A DNA stretch of 64,000 bases from Dichetophora obliterata (GCA_963920525.1 OY986435.1:274308348-274372347), one strand, 5' to 3'. Positions 36,837 through 48,015 are shown, counted from the stretch's first letter. Notes: a model not told the origin generated them from the sequence alone. A program made the numbers and translations.

Positions 36837-37064
36837 TTAACTTTGAAATGCTTTACGTTATGTTATACAGTTTTAATTGTTATTAATTCTTGAATACTAT
36901 ATTGTCTTCTTAACATGTACAACATACATTTTGATGTTTGTTTAAGTTAGCTTTAGCTAGTTTTATAATATATAATGTTGTTATTTCCGTCATCTATGTG
37001 GCTTTCAAAAGATTTTATCTTATTTGTCAACAATATAACCCAAATACAAAATACAAACTTTTTG

Positions 37065-37387
37065 ATGCAAACCTCTTAATTAAGTCATTATTAACAAACC
37101 TGTCATGAGTTCTGTATGATACCATGTACACGCTAGAAGATATTTAGATTCGTAGTAGTTCGCCAATATATCCGCTTTTTTATGTCGGGCATAAAATATG
37201 ATTATATAAAAATCCAATAACTATCTTCAAAAATATCCCACGTAGTTTTAACGTTAAACCAACAGTTTTCACGGTATGAGACTATTTATGTCTAAACAGT
37301 GCAAAGTAGACATATTTTATTATAAGAGATATTACTTTTGCTATCACAGTACTCATTTTAAATATGTATATACATTAGACCGGTTCA
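37065..37387 (+). repeat. Inverted unit, left copy
   Basis: Begins ATGCAAACCTCTTAATTAAG just beyond the 3' end of element A and ends ATTAGACCGGTTCA. The reverse complement lies at 45,841-46,252. The longest exact shared word is TATGATACCATGTAC (37,115-37,129). Non-coding. Confidence 0.8.
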
Positions 37388-37474
37388 TAAGTTTTTTTTT
37401 CATTTACATTTATAATCTATCCATAGGATAATAAGCAAATGTCATAATCTATTATAAATACTACAATTTAGCAA

Positions 37475-39709
37475 TATTTCTTGGTCGTATCTTGCAAATG
37501 AACTTACTCCTGTTAATATCAATCAAACACATGAAATTTATCTTATTGATAGTCTTCTATGTATTGAACTAATGCAAATTAATTCATATATTAACAAACT
37601 TAATAGAATTTTAGATTTAATTTTTCTTTCAAATAATATTAATTATGATTTGTCAGAATGCTTGTGTCCGATTTGTCCGTCCGATATGCATCATGTTCCT
37701 CTTATTCTTAAAATTGATTTCTTTGAATTTCTACACAATCTAAAATTGTATATAATTTTTAATTGTGTGATTTTAATAATTTATCAAACATCTTTAGTAA
37801 CTTTGATTGGTTTTCTTTATTTAATGGAAAAAATGCCGCAACTGGTTTTGATGATTTTAAAGCTCAAGTAGCTCATATCTGTGATAATAATATTCCGCGT
37901 TTAGCTAAAAAAATCTTATAAACTACCTTGGTATACTAATGGCCTAAAAAAATTAAAAAATCGCCGCAATAAACATCTTAAGTTGTTTAAATCCACCAAT
38001 GATGCTGACCATAAAGAAAAATATTTCTTTTTTATGAGAGAATTTATTTTCTTAATAAATTCTTATATAAGCAATATATTATGGGTTTCGAGGTAAATAT
38101 AAAAACAAATCCTAAATCTTTTTGGAATTTCATAGAATCAAAAAAAAAATGTTGCTCAAGTATTCCAACAGCAATGAATTTGAATGGTGTATCATCATTT
38201 TCTATTATTGATACTGGGACTCTTTTTGCTAACTTTTTTAGTGCGAACTATGCTGATGATTCGAGTTTTGATTGTTTAAAAAAACATCGATTCTTTTTTG
38301 AATTTTGGCTCCCTAATGCTTTCTGAGTTCGCTGTTTTTGAATCGTTAATTAAAGTGAAGAACTCTGTGAAGGCTGATATTGACGGATTCTCCCCAATTC
38401 TTTTATTAAATTGTGCTCAGGCTCTGTCTGCTCCCTGTGCCATATTTTTAACATGTCATTAGCATCTGGTGTTTTCTTGGACAGTTGGAAAATTTCTCAT
38501 ATTACTTCAGTTTTTAAATCTGGATCAAAACAAGATATTTCTAATTATAGACCCATTTCAAAATTGTCTAATATTTCTAAAAATTTAAAGAAACTATTTT
38601 TTCTTGTTAAACGAAATTTTTGCCAAGAACAGCATGGTTTCATTTCTGGTCGATCAACTGTTACCAATTTAGCTACTTTTACTAAATACTTCATATCATC
38701 CTTTGAACTAGGCTGTCAAGTTGATACCGTTTAAACAGACTTTTCTAAAGCGTTTGATAAGGTTTCCCATAATATTCTAATTGCTAAACTTTTTAAAATG
38801 CGATTTCACTCGAATTTTTTAAAATGGATTAAAGCTTACCTAACTGGTAGGTATTATTATGTATCTATTAATGACGTTAATTTCTACATGTTCCATGCTT
38901 CTTCAGGATTACCGCAAGGCAGCATCCTGGGTCGCCTAATATTTATACTATTTATCAATGATATAAATAAAATCTTCTGCAGCACAAAATTTTTGCTTTA
39001 TGCTGATGATCTTAAACTGTTTAAGAGGCTTACTAGCATCTCTGACGTAGTTTCTTTACAATCTGATTTAGATATGTTGATGCTATGGAATAAAATGAAT
39101 GCTCTTCCGTTAAATATTTCTAAATGCTTCCATATTACATTTTCTAAATGCACTAATTCCCTAACAAATTCCGACTATCTTTCTGAAATACCTCTCAAGA
39201 GTGTTGAATTTATTAAAGATCTTGGTGTCAGATTTGACTTAAAGTTCACTTTTAATGAACATATTAATTTTATTGTTCCTAAAGCATACTCTCTTCTAGC
39301 CTTTATACGCAGAAATAGTTCAGATTTTTCTGTTCCTCATACAGTAAAGTTACTTTTTAATGCCTTTGTACTGTCGAAACTTGAATACGCATCTTTCATC
39401 TGGAATCCGAACTATGCCATTCATTCGATGCGGTTGGAACAAATTCAAAAAATATTTACAAAGTTTGCTATTCGCTCGTTATACCATCATGATGATCTTC
39501 CTCCATATAATGTAAGATGTTTGCTTTTAGGCATAAAAACATTAGAGACGCGAAGAAAAATTCAGTCTCTTATTGTAATTTATGATATTATCTCAGGTAA
39601 AATTGATAGTCTTTTTCTTTTGGCTTCAATACATTTTAATATTCCTTCAAGACAGTTGCGCCGTTTTACATTATTCTATATTCAATTTCATAGATCCATA
39701 CATCCATAG
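37475..39709 (+). pseudogene. Element B, non-LTR ORF2 (partial endonuclease + reverse transcriptase)
   Basis: Starts inside the endonuclease (SYLANELTPVNINQTHEIYL, NKLNRILDLIFLSNN, then a degraded SDMHHVPL in place of SDH.P). The connector (NPKSFWNFIESKKK) follows, then the RT: DISNYRPISKLSNISK, QEQHGFISGRSTVTNL, a TAA at 38,732 inside the motif that continues TDFSKAFDKVSHN, GLPQGSILG, LLYADDLKLFKR, and ILPLEYAS-style C-terminal motifs ending SIHP at 39,709. Frames change at several points before 38,411. It is 5'-truncated and inactive. It resembles element D in layout, but their proteins differ at most positions, so they are separate lineages. The 3' end is at about 39,898. Confidence 0.85.
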
Positions 39710-39898
39710 CTTTGTCCTTGTTTAATGACTTATCGCTTCGAGTTTTGTTTGATTTCTCAACGTCGAAAATTTGATTTAAATCCTTGTTAAATAGTTTATT
39801 TTTAATTTAGTGCTATATGTTATAATAACTTTTTGTTAATCTTAGTCTGTAAGCAATTAATATTCCAAAGACTCAAATAAATAAATAAATAAATAAAT
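39710..39898 (+). mobile_element. Element B 3' UTR and AAAT tail
   Basis: A short AT-rich 3' UTR ends in five AAAT units at 39,879-39,898, a usual non-LTR 3' terminus. Confidence 0.75.
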
Positions 39899-40129
39899 TT
39901 ACACATGTAGATTTTTACTCCATTGAGTAAAATCACTGTAAAAATTAATAAGAATAAGGTATGTTTTTATTTATTTTATTTAAGAGTACTTTTAAGTATT
40001 CATTTCCTGTATGGTATGTTAGATCCAGAATATGGAACCATTTGAGTCTTCTAACCTCTTCTCAGTCGTCCAGCAAACATATCGCAGTAACATTGGAGTG
40101 GTTGCTGGGTCTATTTATACATCTCTCGG

Positions 40130-40830
40130 CATCTTATATATATTACGCAAACGCAAATTTTGTCCGGCGTAAGGCTTTTTAGTGCAAGTCCCATCTTAAT
40201 AAACTTAGTATGGTTTGGTAGGTTTACTCCTGTAGATGTGCACACTGGACTTTTTATTTCTTAAAAAAATTTATATATTTTAAGTTATAGCTAGTAAGAG
40301 TTTGCATAAAAATGTGGTTGTTATGTTGCTTTTTCTCTTCTTAATTTCAGCATATGCCTACACATATATGTGAGGTATTTAGCGCCACCTATCGGCTTAT
40401 AGCTATCAAACTGTTATACTGATGAATAATCTTTCTTAATTTCACAGCTAAAACTATGAATTGATATATATAATATCAAAGTGATACTGGAACGATTTCT
40501 TACAGTTGAAAAAACATTTCTAAACTGTTGGTCGGAAAGAGTTTTAAATTTTAATAAGAAATTGGCAACTGGTAATGAAACACTTTTGCTCAAGCATTTT
40601 TTAACTGGAAATCGAGAAATACTCTTACGCATGTATATTTATAATAAATTTGGGCATGAAATTAAATATGCTAACATTATATCGTCGTTATCGTGCGTGC
40701 AATACCGCGTATATGTCAAAAAGGCCAAAATAAATTTAATATCAACTTTGATCAGTTGCAAATCTATTCAATAGCTTAAAATAAAATATAGGTACGTTTG
40801 ATTTTAGCGTTTTATCGCCACACGGATTTA
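40130..40830 (-). mobile_element. hAT-associated 3' region, copy R1
   Basis: On the minus strand this matches the sequence that follows the hAT transposase end in copies R2 (48.56-50.1 kb) and R3 (56.96-57.93 kb). Shared words include GCTAACATTATATCGTCGTT, AATATCAAAGTGATACTG, TTGCTTTTTCTCTTCTTAAT and CAAGTCC. R1 lacks the coding part: it stops at 40,830, where element C begins. Frames inside R1 are not coding. Confidence 0.7.
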
Positions 40831-41775
40831 CTAGTATTTTTTAATTTCTTCGATAAATGTAGGCATGTTTAGGTCATTATGAATCGTAAAATTTGACACA
40901 AGCCATGGGTCATCAATTATCATCCTTAATGTTTTTGATTGGAACTTTTGGAGCACTACTATATATGATTTAGAGGCTGTACCCCACAGCTGTATTCCAT
41001 AAGTCCACGTAGGCTTAGTAATGGTTACATAAATTCTTATTTTGTTGCCCAAACTAAGTTGAGATTTATGTTTTAGTAACCAGAAAAGCTTTTTGGTTTT
41101 ATTGTTGACTTGCAGGCGTTTTTCATGTGTTCTTGAAAAGTCAGTCGTCTATCTAGATGTAATCCGAGATATTTAATGCTATTACTAGATGAAATGATAT
41201 TTTTATTGATCTTGACAGGTGTGCAGTCACCTTTTCAGAGTGTAAAATTTATGTTTTGATTTGTTTGAATTAATTTTTATATTCCATCTGTTAAACCAGT
41301 TCTGAAGATTTAGCAGTTCTTGTTGAATCAGCCGCGATGCTTCTATTGATGATTCAGATGAGGCCAATAATGCAGTGTCATCTGCATATGTTGCAAATAG
41401 CACATTATTACATAGAGACATATCTGATGTGAATAAAGTACATAAAACAGGACCTAAGACACTTTCTTGTGGCATTCCTGAGCAAATTTTAGTTATATTT
41501 GAATCCTGGTGACCATAATTTACGAAAAAAGTGCGGTGAGATAGATACGACTTGATTGTTAAATAGTCAATGCCCTATCCTGTCAAAAGCTTGCTGAACA
41601 TCTAAAAATACTGCGGAACAGTATTTTTTGTTCTCTAAAGTGTATCTTACAAAATAAACGATTCTATGGCATTGTTCTGTTGTACCGTGTTTGTGCCTGA
41701 ACCCAAATAATTGTTCTCGTATGATGTCCTTTCTCTCAATTATTGGTAACATTATTTTCAAAAACGATTCAGCAA
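40831..41775 (-). pseudogene. Element C, jockey-type reverse transcriptase fragment
   Basis: Minus-strand fragments read in order QLFGFRHKHGTTEQCHRIVY, YCSAVFLDVQQAFDRIGH, KSYLSHRTFFVNYG, SGMPQESVLGPVLCTLF, FATYADDTALLASS, LQNWFNRWNIKINSNKSKH, IKYLGLHLDRRLTF, TWTYGIQLWGTASKS and MPTFIEEIKKY. This is the jockey-clade RT with unusually recognisable motifs (HGT.EQ.HRIV, AVFLDV.QAFDRV, YGIQLWG). The substrate-binding motif reads PQES where PQGS is expected. There are at least three frameshifts. Both the endonuclease and the last ~50 residues are missing. The 3' side is cut exactly where R1 begins. Confidence 0.85.
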
Positions 41776-42221
41776 AGAGAAGCGTAGCATTAATAACAGA
41801 ATTTAATAATTCAAAAGCTTCTAATGAAGAGCAAAAACTCTGTTTGCTGCAAGTCGTTGATAAGCACTAAAAAAAATTTAAATGCATTACAAAAATCATA
41901 TTTTTAATAAATAAATATTAGAAATAATAAATGAATGTAGTATTTTTAATGTTTTGAAAGTTATGGTCAATAAACTGTAAAATATGTTGCACCTCAAGAA
42001 AGCCTAAGTTTCACTCAAAAATATAAAATTAAAAAAAAAGTCGCTAGAACAAAATAAGAAAAAAATGTTGTATGGAAAAACGATAATTTTTCGTTAAGAG
42101 TAAAATTACATACAAAATGAACATGCAATAACAATAGAGTTCAGCTACTACAGCTTTTTCGCACTTTCTCCGCATTGGATCATCTTAAGAACCAGCCCAA
42201 ATAACATCAAAACATCTCAAT
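41776..42221. other. Stretch without a recognised gene
   Basis: AT-rich, between element C and the MITE; no coding signal. Confidence 0.4.
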
Positions 42222-42544
42222 AAGGCCATTCACAGTTCGAATACGCTGGTCTGCCATTTGTTCGATCCGCTATTTGTACGCCAATTTACGAAAGCGCATT
42301 TTGCTTTGCTGTTGTTTTGCATACAAATGCAAATACGCAGGCACTCGTAAATAAAAGCAGCCCTTGGACGTGTTTTTTGTACCTCGTATTTTTATGCTCT
42401 GTCTACAGCCGCATAATCACATACGTCATAGAGTTGCACAGTCTTTTTATACGACAGTCACATGGCGAGATGCTCACAATTCGAACAATAACAAATGCTA
42501 TAAATACGATTTGTTAAAAGTACGCTCAAACCGTGAATAGCCCC
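42222..42544. mobile_element. MITE (323 bp) with AAT flanks
   Basis: Left end AAGGCCATTCACAGTTCGAA; right end read inward GGGGCTATTCACGGTTTGAG. AAT lies on both sides (42,219-42,221 and 42,545-42,547). The GGCCATT-style end resembles the element at 13,729, so a PIF/Harbinger relation is possible. The internal 66-residue frame is not convincing. Confidence 0.6.
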
Positions 42545-42667
42545 AATGATATCGATAAGAGCGGTCCAAAACAATCCAAAGTGAGAAAAATTTACCCACC
42601 ATAATATGGGTTGGGCTCAGGGACAACACAAGACATAACAACTAACCATGCGTTTACATAGATCTAA

Positions 42668-45466
42668 TCATACATTAGTTTTCAATCTACTTTTGAGTTG
42701 ACCTTTCGATAAGTTAACATCAAAAAAGCTACAGTTGTTAACAAAGGTACTCATGCGATGTAAAGGAGCAGTAGCCATATAATTTGTTCTACTAAAAGGT
42801 AAGTAAATTAAATTGTTAGCATTTCTACTGCTTCTACGGTTAGTGTTAAAATTTATAAGAGTTAGAAGTTCTGGTGAATCGAATACACCAGTTATGAGTT
42901 GGTGTAAATAGACGATATCTGCAGACTTCCTTCTCTCATTCAAAGATTGCATTTTTAAAAGTTTTAAACGATCCTCATAAGGAGGAAGGTTTAAAGTATC
43001 AGTTGCACTTAAGCCCCTTAGAGCAAACCGAACAAAACGTTTTTGGATTCTCTCTATACGTTCAACATGTACATTGTAACTTGGGGACCAAACTTGACTT
43101 GCATACTCTAAGTGAGGTCGCACAATTGCATAATACAGCGTTGTAGTTGTGATCATACTATTAAATTCTTTGGCCCAGCGTTTCATAAACCCGAGCATAG
43201 AAGATGCTTTTTTACAAATGTAATCAATATGAACGTTAAACGATAGCTTAGAATCCATGCATATACCAAGATCTTTGACAGAATCTACACGATTTAAAGC
43301 CGTATCTTTTATCGTATAATCAAAAATTAAATTATTCCTTTTTCGCGAAAAGGTCATAGTTTGGCATTTATCTGGATTTAGAAACATATTGTTTTTAGAA
43401 CACCAAATTTCAAAGGATTTCAAATCAGACTGGAGCAGATCTGAATTGTCTTTAGCATCTATTGTTCTGTATATTTTCATGTCATCTGCATAGATAAGTA
43501 GATGAGAGTGTTTGATGATGTGGGTTACATCATTAATGGCTAAAATAAACAGAAGTGGACCAAGGTGGCTACCTTGAGGAACACCTGATTCAGCAATAAA
43601 TTCAGCTGACAATACGCCTCGAAATCGTATTTGATAAGATCGCTCCGTCAGATACGATTGAATCCAGCTTACAAAAAATTGTGGAAAACCCATTAACTTT
43701 AGTTTAAATAGAATTAAGTTATGTGGCAGTTTATCAAATACTTTACTAAAATCAGTGTAAATACAGTCGACCTGGTTACCTGAATAAAATGAATTTAAGC
43801 AAAACGTTGTAAAATCGAGGAGATTAGACACAGTGGATCTGCCAGAAACAAATCCATGCTGACGAGTTGTCATGACCTTCCCACAGTGAATTTTCACACG
43901 ATCATACACGAGGCGCTCAAAAAGTTTTGGAATTGACGAGAGTTTCGCGATAGGCCTGTAGTTGTTTATATCGTTCTTACAACCTTTTTTATAGATAGGA
44001 CCTATAAAAGATTTTTTCCAAAAAAGTGGAAAAATACTTTCGCTAATTGATTTATTGAATAACATGGACAGTGGTTGACTTAGAACGGAACCACATCGTG
44101 TTAACACTACGGCAGGAATTCCGTCAGGTCCAGCATTAAAATCCTCATCGATCAACCCAATATACTTTAAAATATCCTCTGAAGTAAAGGATATAGAATC
44201 CAACGAAACCCTGGGTGTAGAGTTCATATATTCAAAGTACTCTTCATCAGGATTAAAAGAGTCTGAACAAAATGACTCTTTAAAGAGATTGGCAAATAGA
44301 CCACAAATTACGACAGGATCGTCAGTAAATCCGTCAGAGGTCTTAAATGATGAAGGGAATCCATCAGATTTTTTTTTGGTGTTTATGAAACCCCAGAATT
44401 TCTTCGGATCAGACAATATTCTCAGCTTAGTACTGTCTAAATAATTTTGATATAAGGTAGCTGAGCAATTTTCAAAATCCAGAAACAAACGCTTGTAGAT
44501 TTCTAGGTCATTCAAGTCTAAGCTACAGACATATTTTTTCCATGCCCTATTCCTGCTGTTGCGAAGAATCTTTAACTCCTTTGTGTACCAGGGGTAAGCA
44601 CAATTTTTCGTAAATTTGAGGCTATATGGCACGGACAGAGAAAACATAGCAAAGATTTCCATATAAAAAAAATTAATTGAATTATCAAGAGTGTTATTAT
44701 TAACATATTCTAAAATAACATGAAGTTTACTTTGAAGTAAAGGATTCAACTTGAAAAAGTCAGCTTTTTTAAAATTGAATTCATAAACTTTATCTATTGA
44801 GTTAGACTTTACTATATTATCCCTGTCTGATTTGTACCATATGCTCAATGGTGGATGGTATTCATCAACAGCAGTCAAAACATGAGGGGCCCTCTCAACA
44901 ATCACATTGTTACTATCTGTAGTTAAGACCAGGTCAAGAAGTCTTTCACGACTATTATAAATACAACTCACTTGTAAGTCAGAACATATATTATCAACAA
45001 ATATATGCTCTTGGCGAGTCTTCGAATTAGATGCACAAAAATATGTATCATCGTCAGAAGATTCCCATTTCAAGTCAGACAGATTAAAATCACCTAACAA
45101 TAAAATGTCGTCATTAACGTCAATTATGCTTATAACGTATTCTATGCAATCCGCAAGGCTTGCATAAACTTCTACACTGCTCTTAGGAGGAACGTATGCA
45201 TTAATAAGATATACATTAGAATTGGAATGTACAACCTTGACGCATATAAGTTCGATGTTAGCAGAGCAGGGAATAACAATAATGGAACTAACGAAGGAGT
45301 TCCTTACAGCTAATAAGACACCTCCACCGACAGCAGAAGTATTGTCAGCATGTCTATCTCTTCTATAAACTTCAAAACTGTTATCAAACAATTCTAAGTC
45401 AGTAATGCTTCTGTTTAACCAAGTTTCAGTCAGTGCGATAATATCCTCAGAGAAATTCTGAGACAT
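42668..45466 (-). CDS. Element D, intact non-LTR endonuclease-reverse transcriptase (932 aa from first ATG)
   Basis: One uninterrupted frame. The AP endonuclease has TETW (13-16), YRRDR (34-38), LLGDFN (123-128), LLDLVL (176-181) and EYHPPL (202-207). The frame stays open upstream of the ATG to about 45,560 and there encodes YYQNVRGLRSKT, the usual first endonuclease motif, so the real start lies further upstream or is not ATG. RT motifs are NYRPIAKLSSIPKLFE (502-517), TDFSKVFDK (571-579, Val where Ala is usual), SGVPQGSHLGPLLF (627-640) and YADDM (659-663). A C-terminal HLEYASQVWSPSYN (785-798) and RRKSADIVYLH follow. The length fits a nearly complete jockey/CR1-superfamily ORF2. It nicks the target and copies the element RNA. 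No ORF1 was found, so the copy is probably 5'-truncated, but it is the youngest element here. Confidence 0.9.
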   Translation of the reverse strand: MSQNFSEDIIALTETWLNRSITDLELFDNSFEVYRRDRHADNTSAVGGGVLLAVRNSFVSSIIVIPCSANIELICVKVVHSNSNVYLINAYVPPKSSVEVYASLADCIEYVISIIDVNDDILLLGDFNLSDLKWESSDDDTYFCASNSKTRQEHIFVDNICSDLQVSCIYNSRERLLDLVLTTDSNNVIVERAPHVLTAVDEYHPPLSIWYKSDRDNIVKSNSIDKVYEFNFKKADFFKLNPLLQSKLHVILEYVNNNTLDNSINFFYMEIFAMFSLSVPYSLKFTKNCAYPWYTKELKILRNSRNRAWKKYVCSLDLNDLEIYKRLFLDFENCSATLYQNYLDSTKLRILSDPKKFWGFINTKKKSDGFPSSFKTSDGFTDDPVVICGLFANLFKESFCSDSFNPDEEYFEYMNSTPRVSLDSISFTSEDILKYIGLIDEDFNAGPDGIPAVVLTRCGSVLSQPLSMLFNKSISESIFPLFWKKSFIGPIYKKGCKNDINNYRPIAKLSSIPKLFERLVYDRVKIHCGKVMTTRQHGFVSGRSTVSNLLDFTTFCLNSFYSGNQVDCIYTDFSKVFDKLPHNLILFKLKLMGFPQFFVSWIQSYLTERSYQIRFRGVLSAEFIAESGVPQGSHLGPLLFILAINDVTHIIKHSHLLIYADDMKIYRTIDAKDNSDLLQSDLKSFEIWCSKNNMFLNPDKCQTMTFSRKRNNLIFDYTIKDTALNRVDSVKDLGICMDSKLSFNVHIDYICKKASSMLGFMKRWAKEFNSMITTTTLYYAIVRPHLEYASQVWSPSYNVHVERIERIQKRFVRFALRGLSATDTLNLPPYEDRLKLLKMQSLNERRKSADIVYLHQLITGVFDSPELLTLINFNTNRRSSRNANNLIYLPFSRTNYMATAPLHRMSTFVNNCSFFDVNLSKGQLKSRLKTNV

Positions 45467-45560
45467 TAAAAATATGTCTCGCGTCTTAGAGCGTAATCCC
45501 CTTACATTTTGATAGTAAAGGGATAACCTATTCAGTTTTTTTGGGATTGACGAGCGGCTT
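45467..45560 (-). other. In-frame N-terminal extension of element D without an ATG
   Basis: The codons from about 45,560 to 45,467 are open in the ORF2 frame and encode KKLNRLSLYYQNVRGLRS, including the conserved endonuclease Asn. A TAA bounds the frame upstream (near 45,564). A neighbouring frame ends in SQKN and a stop across the same place. Confidence 0.65.
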
Positions 45561-45840
45561 GTTTAAACATGTTTAAAACTCCGCCAAAAATTACCAGATG
45601 CATATTTAAAAAAAAAAAGAAGGAAATAAGACTGAATTGTAAATAATTGTTTCCTATCAAAATATATGGTAATTGTTTTTCCGTTTGGACACGATATTTT
45701 TTAAAATGGTTTAAGTCCCACATAGCTCTAAAATGACCTTCAAACGAGTTGCGGAACCCCTAGAGGTGGCATAGGAACCCATAGGGGTTGAACTTTCTGA
45801 AAATGGACGCGCACCGGAATATTTCAACACTTTTGTAATG

Positions 45841-46252
45841 TGAACCGGTCTAATATACATTTATAAGACGATGTGTTTGTTTGGAGACAATTGTTCATAG
45901 TGAGAAATAATAACAAGCAAATATTAAAATTCTGCCAATAACCTACTTATAATTAAAGTAAAAAATATGCTCATAGAAATAAATTTCTACTTTGCACTGT
46001 TTAAACATCAACAGTCTAATAGCGTAAGAACTGTGGGCCTTACGTTAAAGCTGTTAATGGCATTTTTGAAGGTAATTATCAGATGTACGATTTTGTTGCA
46101 AGCTAGTTTTATGGTCGATATAGCGGAGCTGAAATATTGGCGAATTACCGATTTCAGTGACCTTTGAACCCGAATATCTTCAAGCGCGTACATGGTATCA
46201 TAGGTAGCTCATGAAAGGCTTTTAATTTGGATTTAATAAAGAGGTTTGCATG
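45841..46252 (-). repeat. Inverted unit, right copy
   Basis: Reverse complement of 37,065-37,387, with extra sequence in the middle. It starts TGAACCGGTCTAAT (45,841), contains GTACATGGTATCATA (46,188-46,202) and ends AAGAGGTTTGCAT (46,252). It lies 26 bp from the TAA tail of element E. The hairpin AACCCCTA...TAGGGGTT lies just outside it, at about 45,756-45,790. Confidence 0.8.
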
Positions 46253-46278
46253 AAAAAAATTTTAACGTACATTTTTCG

Positions 46279-46298
46279 ATTATTATTATTATTATTAT
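46279..46298 (-). repeat. TAA-type 3' tail of element E
   Basis: ATTATT repeats on the plus strand, i.e. a TAA/ATA tail on the minus strand, directly downstream of element E. I-clade elements typically end in TAA repeats. Confidence 0.75.
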
Positions 46299-46531
46299 GT
46301 GCCTTTATTATATTAGTACACTAAGAATTTAGTTCTTTTAAAGTACAAAGCTTAATGACAAATAGTTTTGAATGCAATGATTAATTTATAATTTAACTTA
46401 AACTAAGATAAGGAACGAAATAGTCATATAAATAACAAATAACATTATATTAATACATAAAGCAGGAAAAAGATTGGAAAAGAAAGATAAAGAAAATGGA
46501 GATAGAGCGCAAAGAGAGAACAGACTTTTTG

Positions 46532-47705
46532 CTAAGAAATAGGCGACGAAAAATGCCTGAGAATAGCATGTTTGAAAATCGTTTTTGACTGTATCAATTT
46601 TAAATGACTTGGTAATGAATTCCATAAAAGAACGGCATTAACAAAAAATAGTCTTGTAGAGTTAAGGTAGTTAAAACTTGGTAGAATTAGCGTTTGGCTT
46701 CTTTGCGATCGACTTAATTGCAGTTTTTCAAACAGATAAAAAGGTGTTTTAAAATGTATTAGTTTATGTAGAAAAATACAATTTCTGATATTTGAATAAC
46801 TAACCATGTCATACCCAAGTATACAATTTCTTAAATCAGCTAAATGATCGAATCTACGTAAGCCATAGACATAACGTGTGACATGATTAAAAGCAATTTG
46901 TAATTTAAGTTGGGACCGCGAGTCTAGTTTACTATACACAAGTTCAGAATAAGTTATGACAGGAACAATGAGCTGAATTACAAGCTTACGTTTTATAGCA
47001 ATAGGAGTGTATTCTGCAGACATTCTAAGATTTCGCAAGATGTAATATACTTTGCGGACTACACTGTTGATGTGATCTGTGCACGTGAGGGAGGCATTTA
47101 CATGAAACCCAAGACTTACAACACTATCGACCATTTTTATTGTATTATCATCCATTAACACATCTGTAATGGAGCTAAAGCTTATTTTTTGTTTAGAGAT
47201 AGGCAGCACATAGGACTTAAGAACATTAAGATGGAGACTATTTTTCATAGCCCATAGACTTATACTATGAAGATCTGCATTAAGTTTACAAACTAGATCT
47301 TCCATAAGATTTGTTTGACCAGACAAATAAATTTGAACGTCATCAGCATAGGCGTGCATTGATGAATGGGTGCAGCAGTGAAAAAGTCATTTACAAACAT
47401 AGAGAAGAGCAGAGGTCCAAGAACCGATCCCTGGGCACACCGCAGCAAACAGCTTTGTAATAAGAAAAATGTGTGCCAACCTTTACCCTTTGTTTCCTAT
47501 TTGTCAAATAGCTACTTAAAAGACGAGTGGCATTGTCACAGAATCCATACATATATTTTAATTTATGACAGAGAAGTTCATGACAGTGTCGAAAGCTTTA
47601 GAAAAATCAAAAAGACACAATAGAGTTAATTGGCCATCATCATAAGGGGACCTTATGTCATCCAAAACTTTAATCGTTGCCGTAGAGCAACTGTGACCAG
47701 ATTGC
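46532..47705 (-). pseudogene. Element E, I-like reverse transcriptase fragment
   Basis: On the minus strand the 5' part is frame-shifted: SGHSCSTATIKVLDDIRSPY, LCLFDFSKAFDTV, then fragments around the PQG motif (CCGVPRD, degraded). An open frame of 275 residues follows from MHAYADDVQIYLSGQT through SLGFHVNASLTCTDHI, YSELVYSKLDSRS, YVYGLRRFDHLADL, FYLFEKLQLSRSQRS and LLWNSLPSHLK to FSSPIS. Motif order and spacing match element A closely, so the two are members of one clade, but they differ at many residues. It is 5'-truncated just before RT motif 3. The 3' UTR runs to the TAA tail at 46,279. Confidence 0.85.
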
Positions 47706-47939
47706 AGAAAAAAAAATTCAGCTAAAAATATATGCTAATGAAATACAAAAACCTTCCGGAAAAGTCAAAGGTTATGTCGCAGAAAAAAACCAAGAAGCAG
47801 AAAAATTGGTTTTGAAAAGGCGTATTTAAAAATATATGAAGCCAGTAAGGTTAAAAAATCGTTCCACTCTAGTATACATACTGTAAAATATAAGCTACCG
47901 TTAGCCTACCTGCCCTTATACCATACCTGCGAAATAGGG

Positions 47940-48015
47940 CACACCTCTGATTTCGTCTGGCCAGACTTCATAGTCCATTTACTGGCTATTGGATCATTAC
48001 CAATCCGAGGGTTAA
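47940..48015 (-). mobile_element. piggyBac-like right terminus (ATCCGAGGG + TTAA)
   Basis: ATTTCGTCTGGCCAGACTTC and ATAGTCCATTT lead to CCGAGGG (48,005-48,011) and TTAA (48,012-48,015). Read inward this is CCCTCGGATTGGTAATGATC followed by GGACTATG and TCTGGCCAGACGAAAT, the same modules as the left end at 32,469. Confidence 0.55.

Noticed and set aside
46008..46193. Short minus-strand frame
   Set aside because: It falls inside the non-coding inverted unit 45,841-46,252; the left copy of the unit does not keep the frame.
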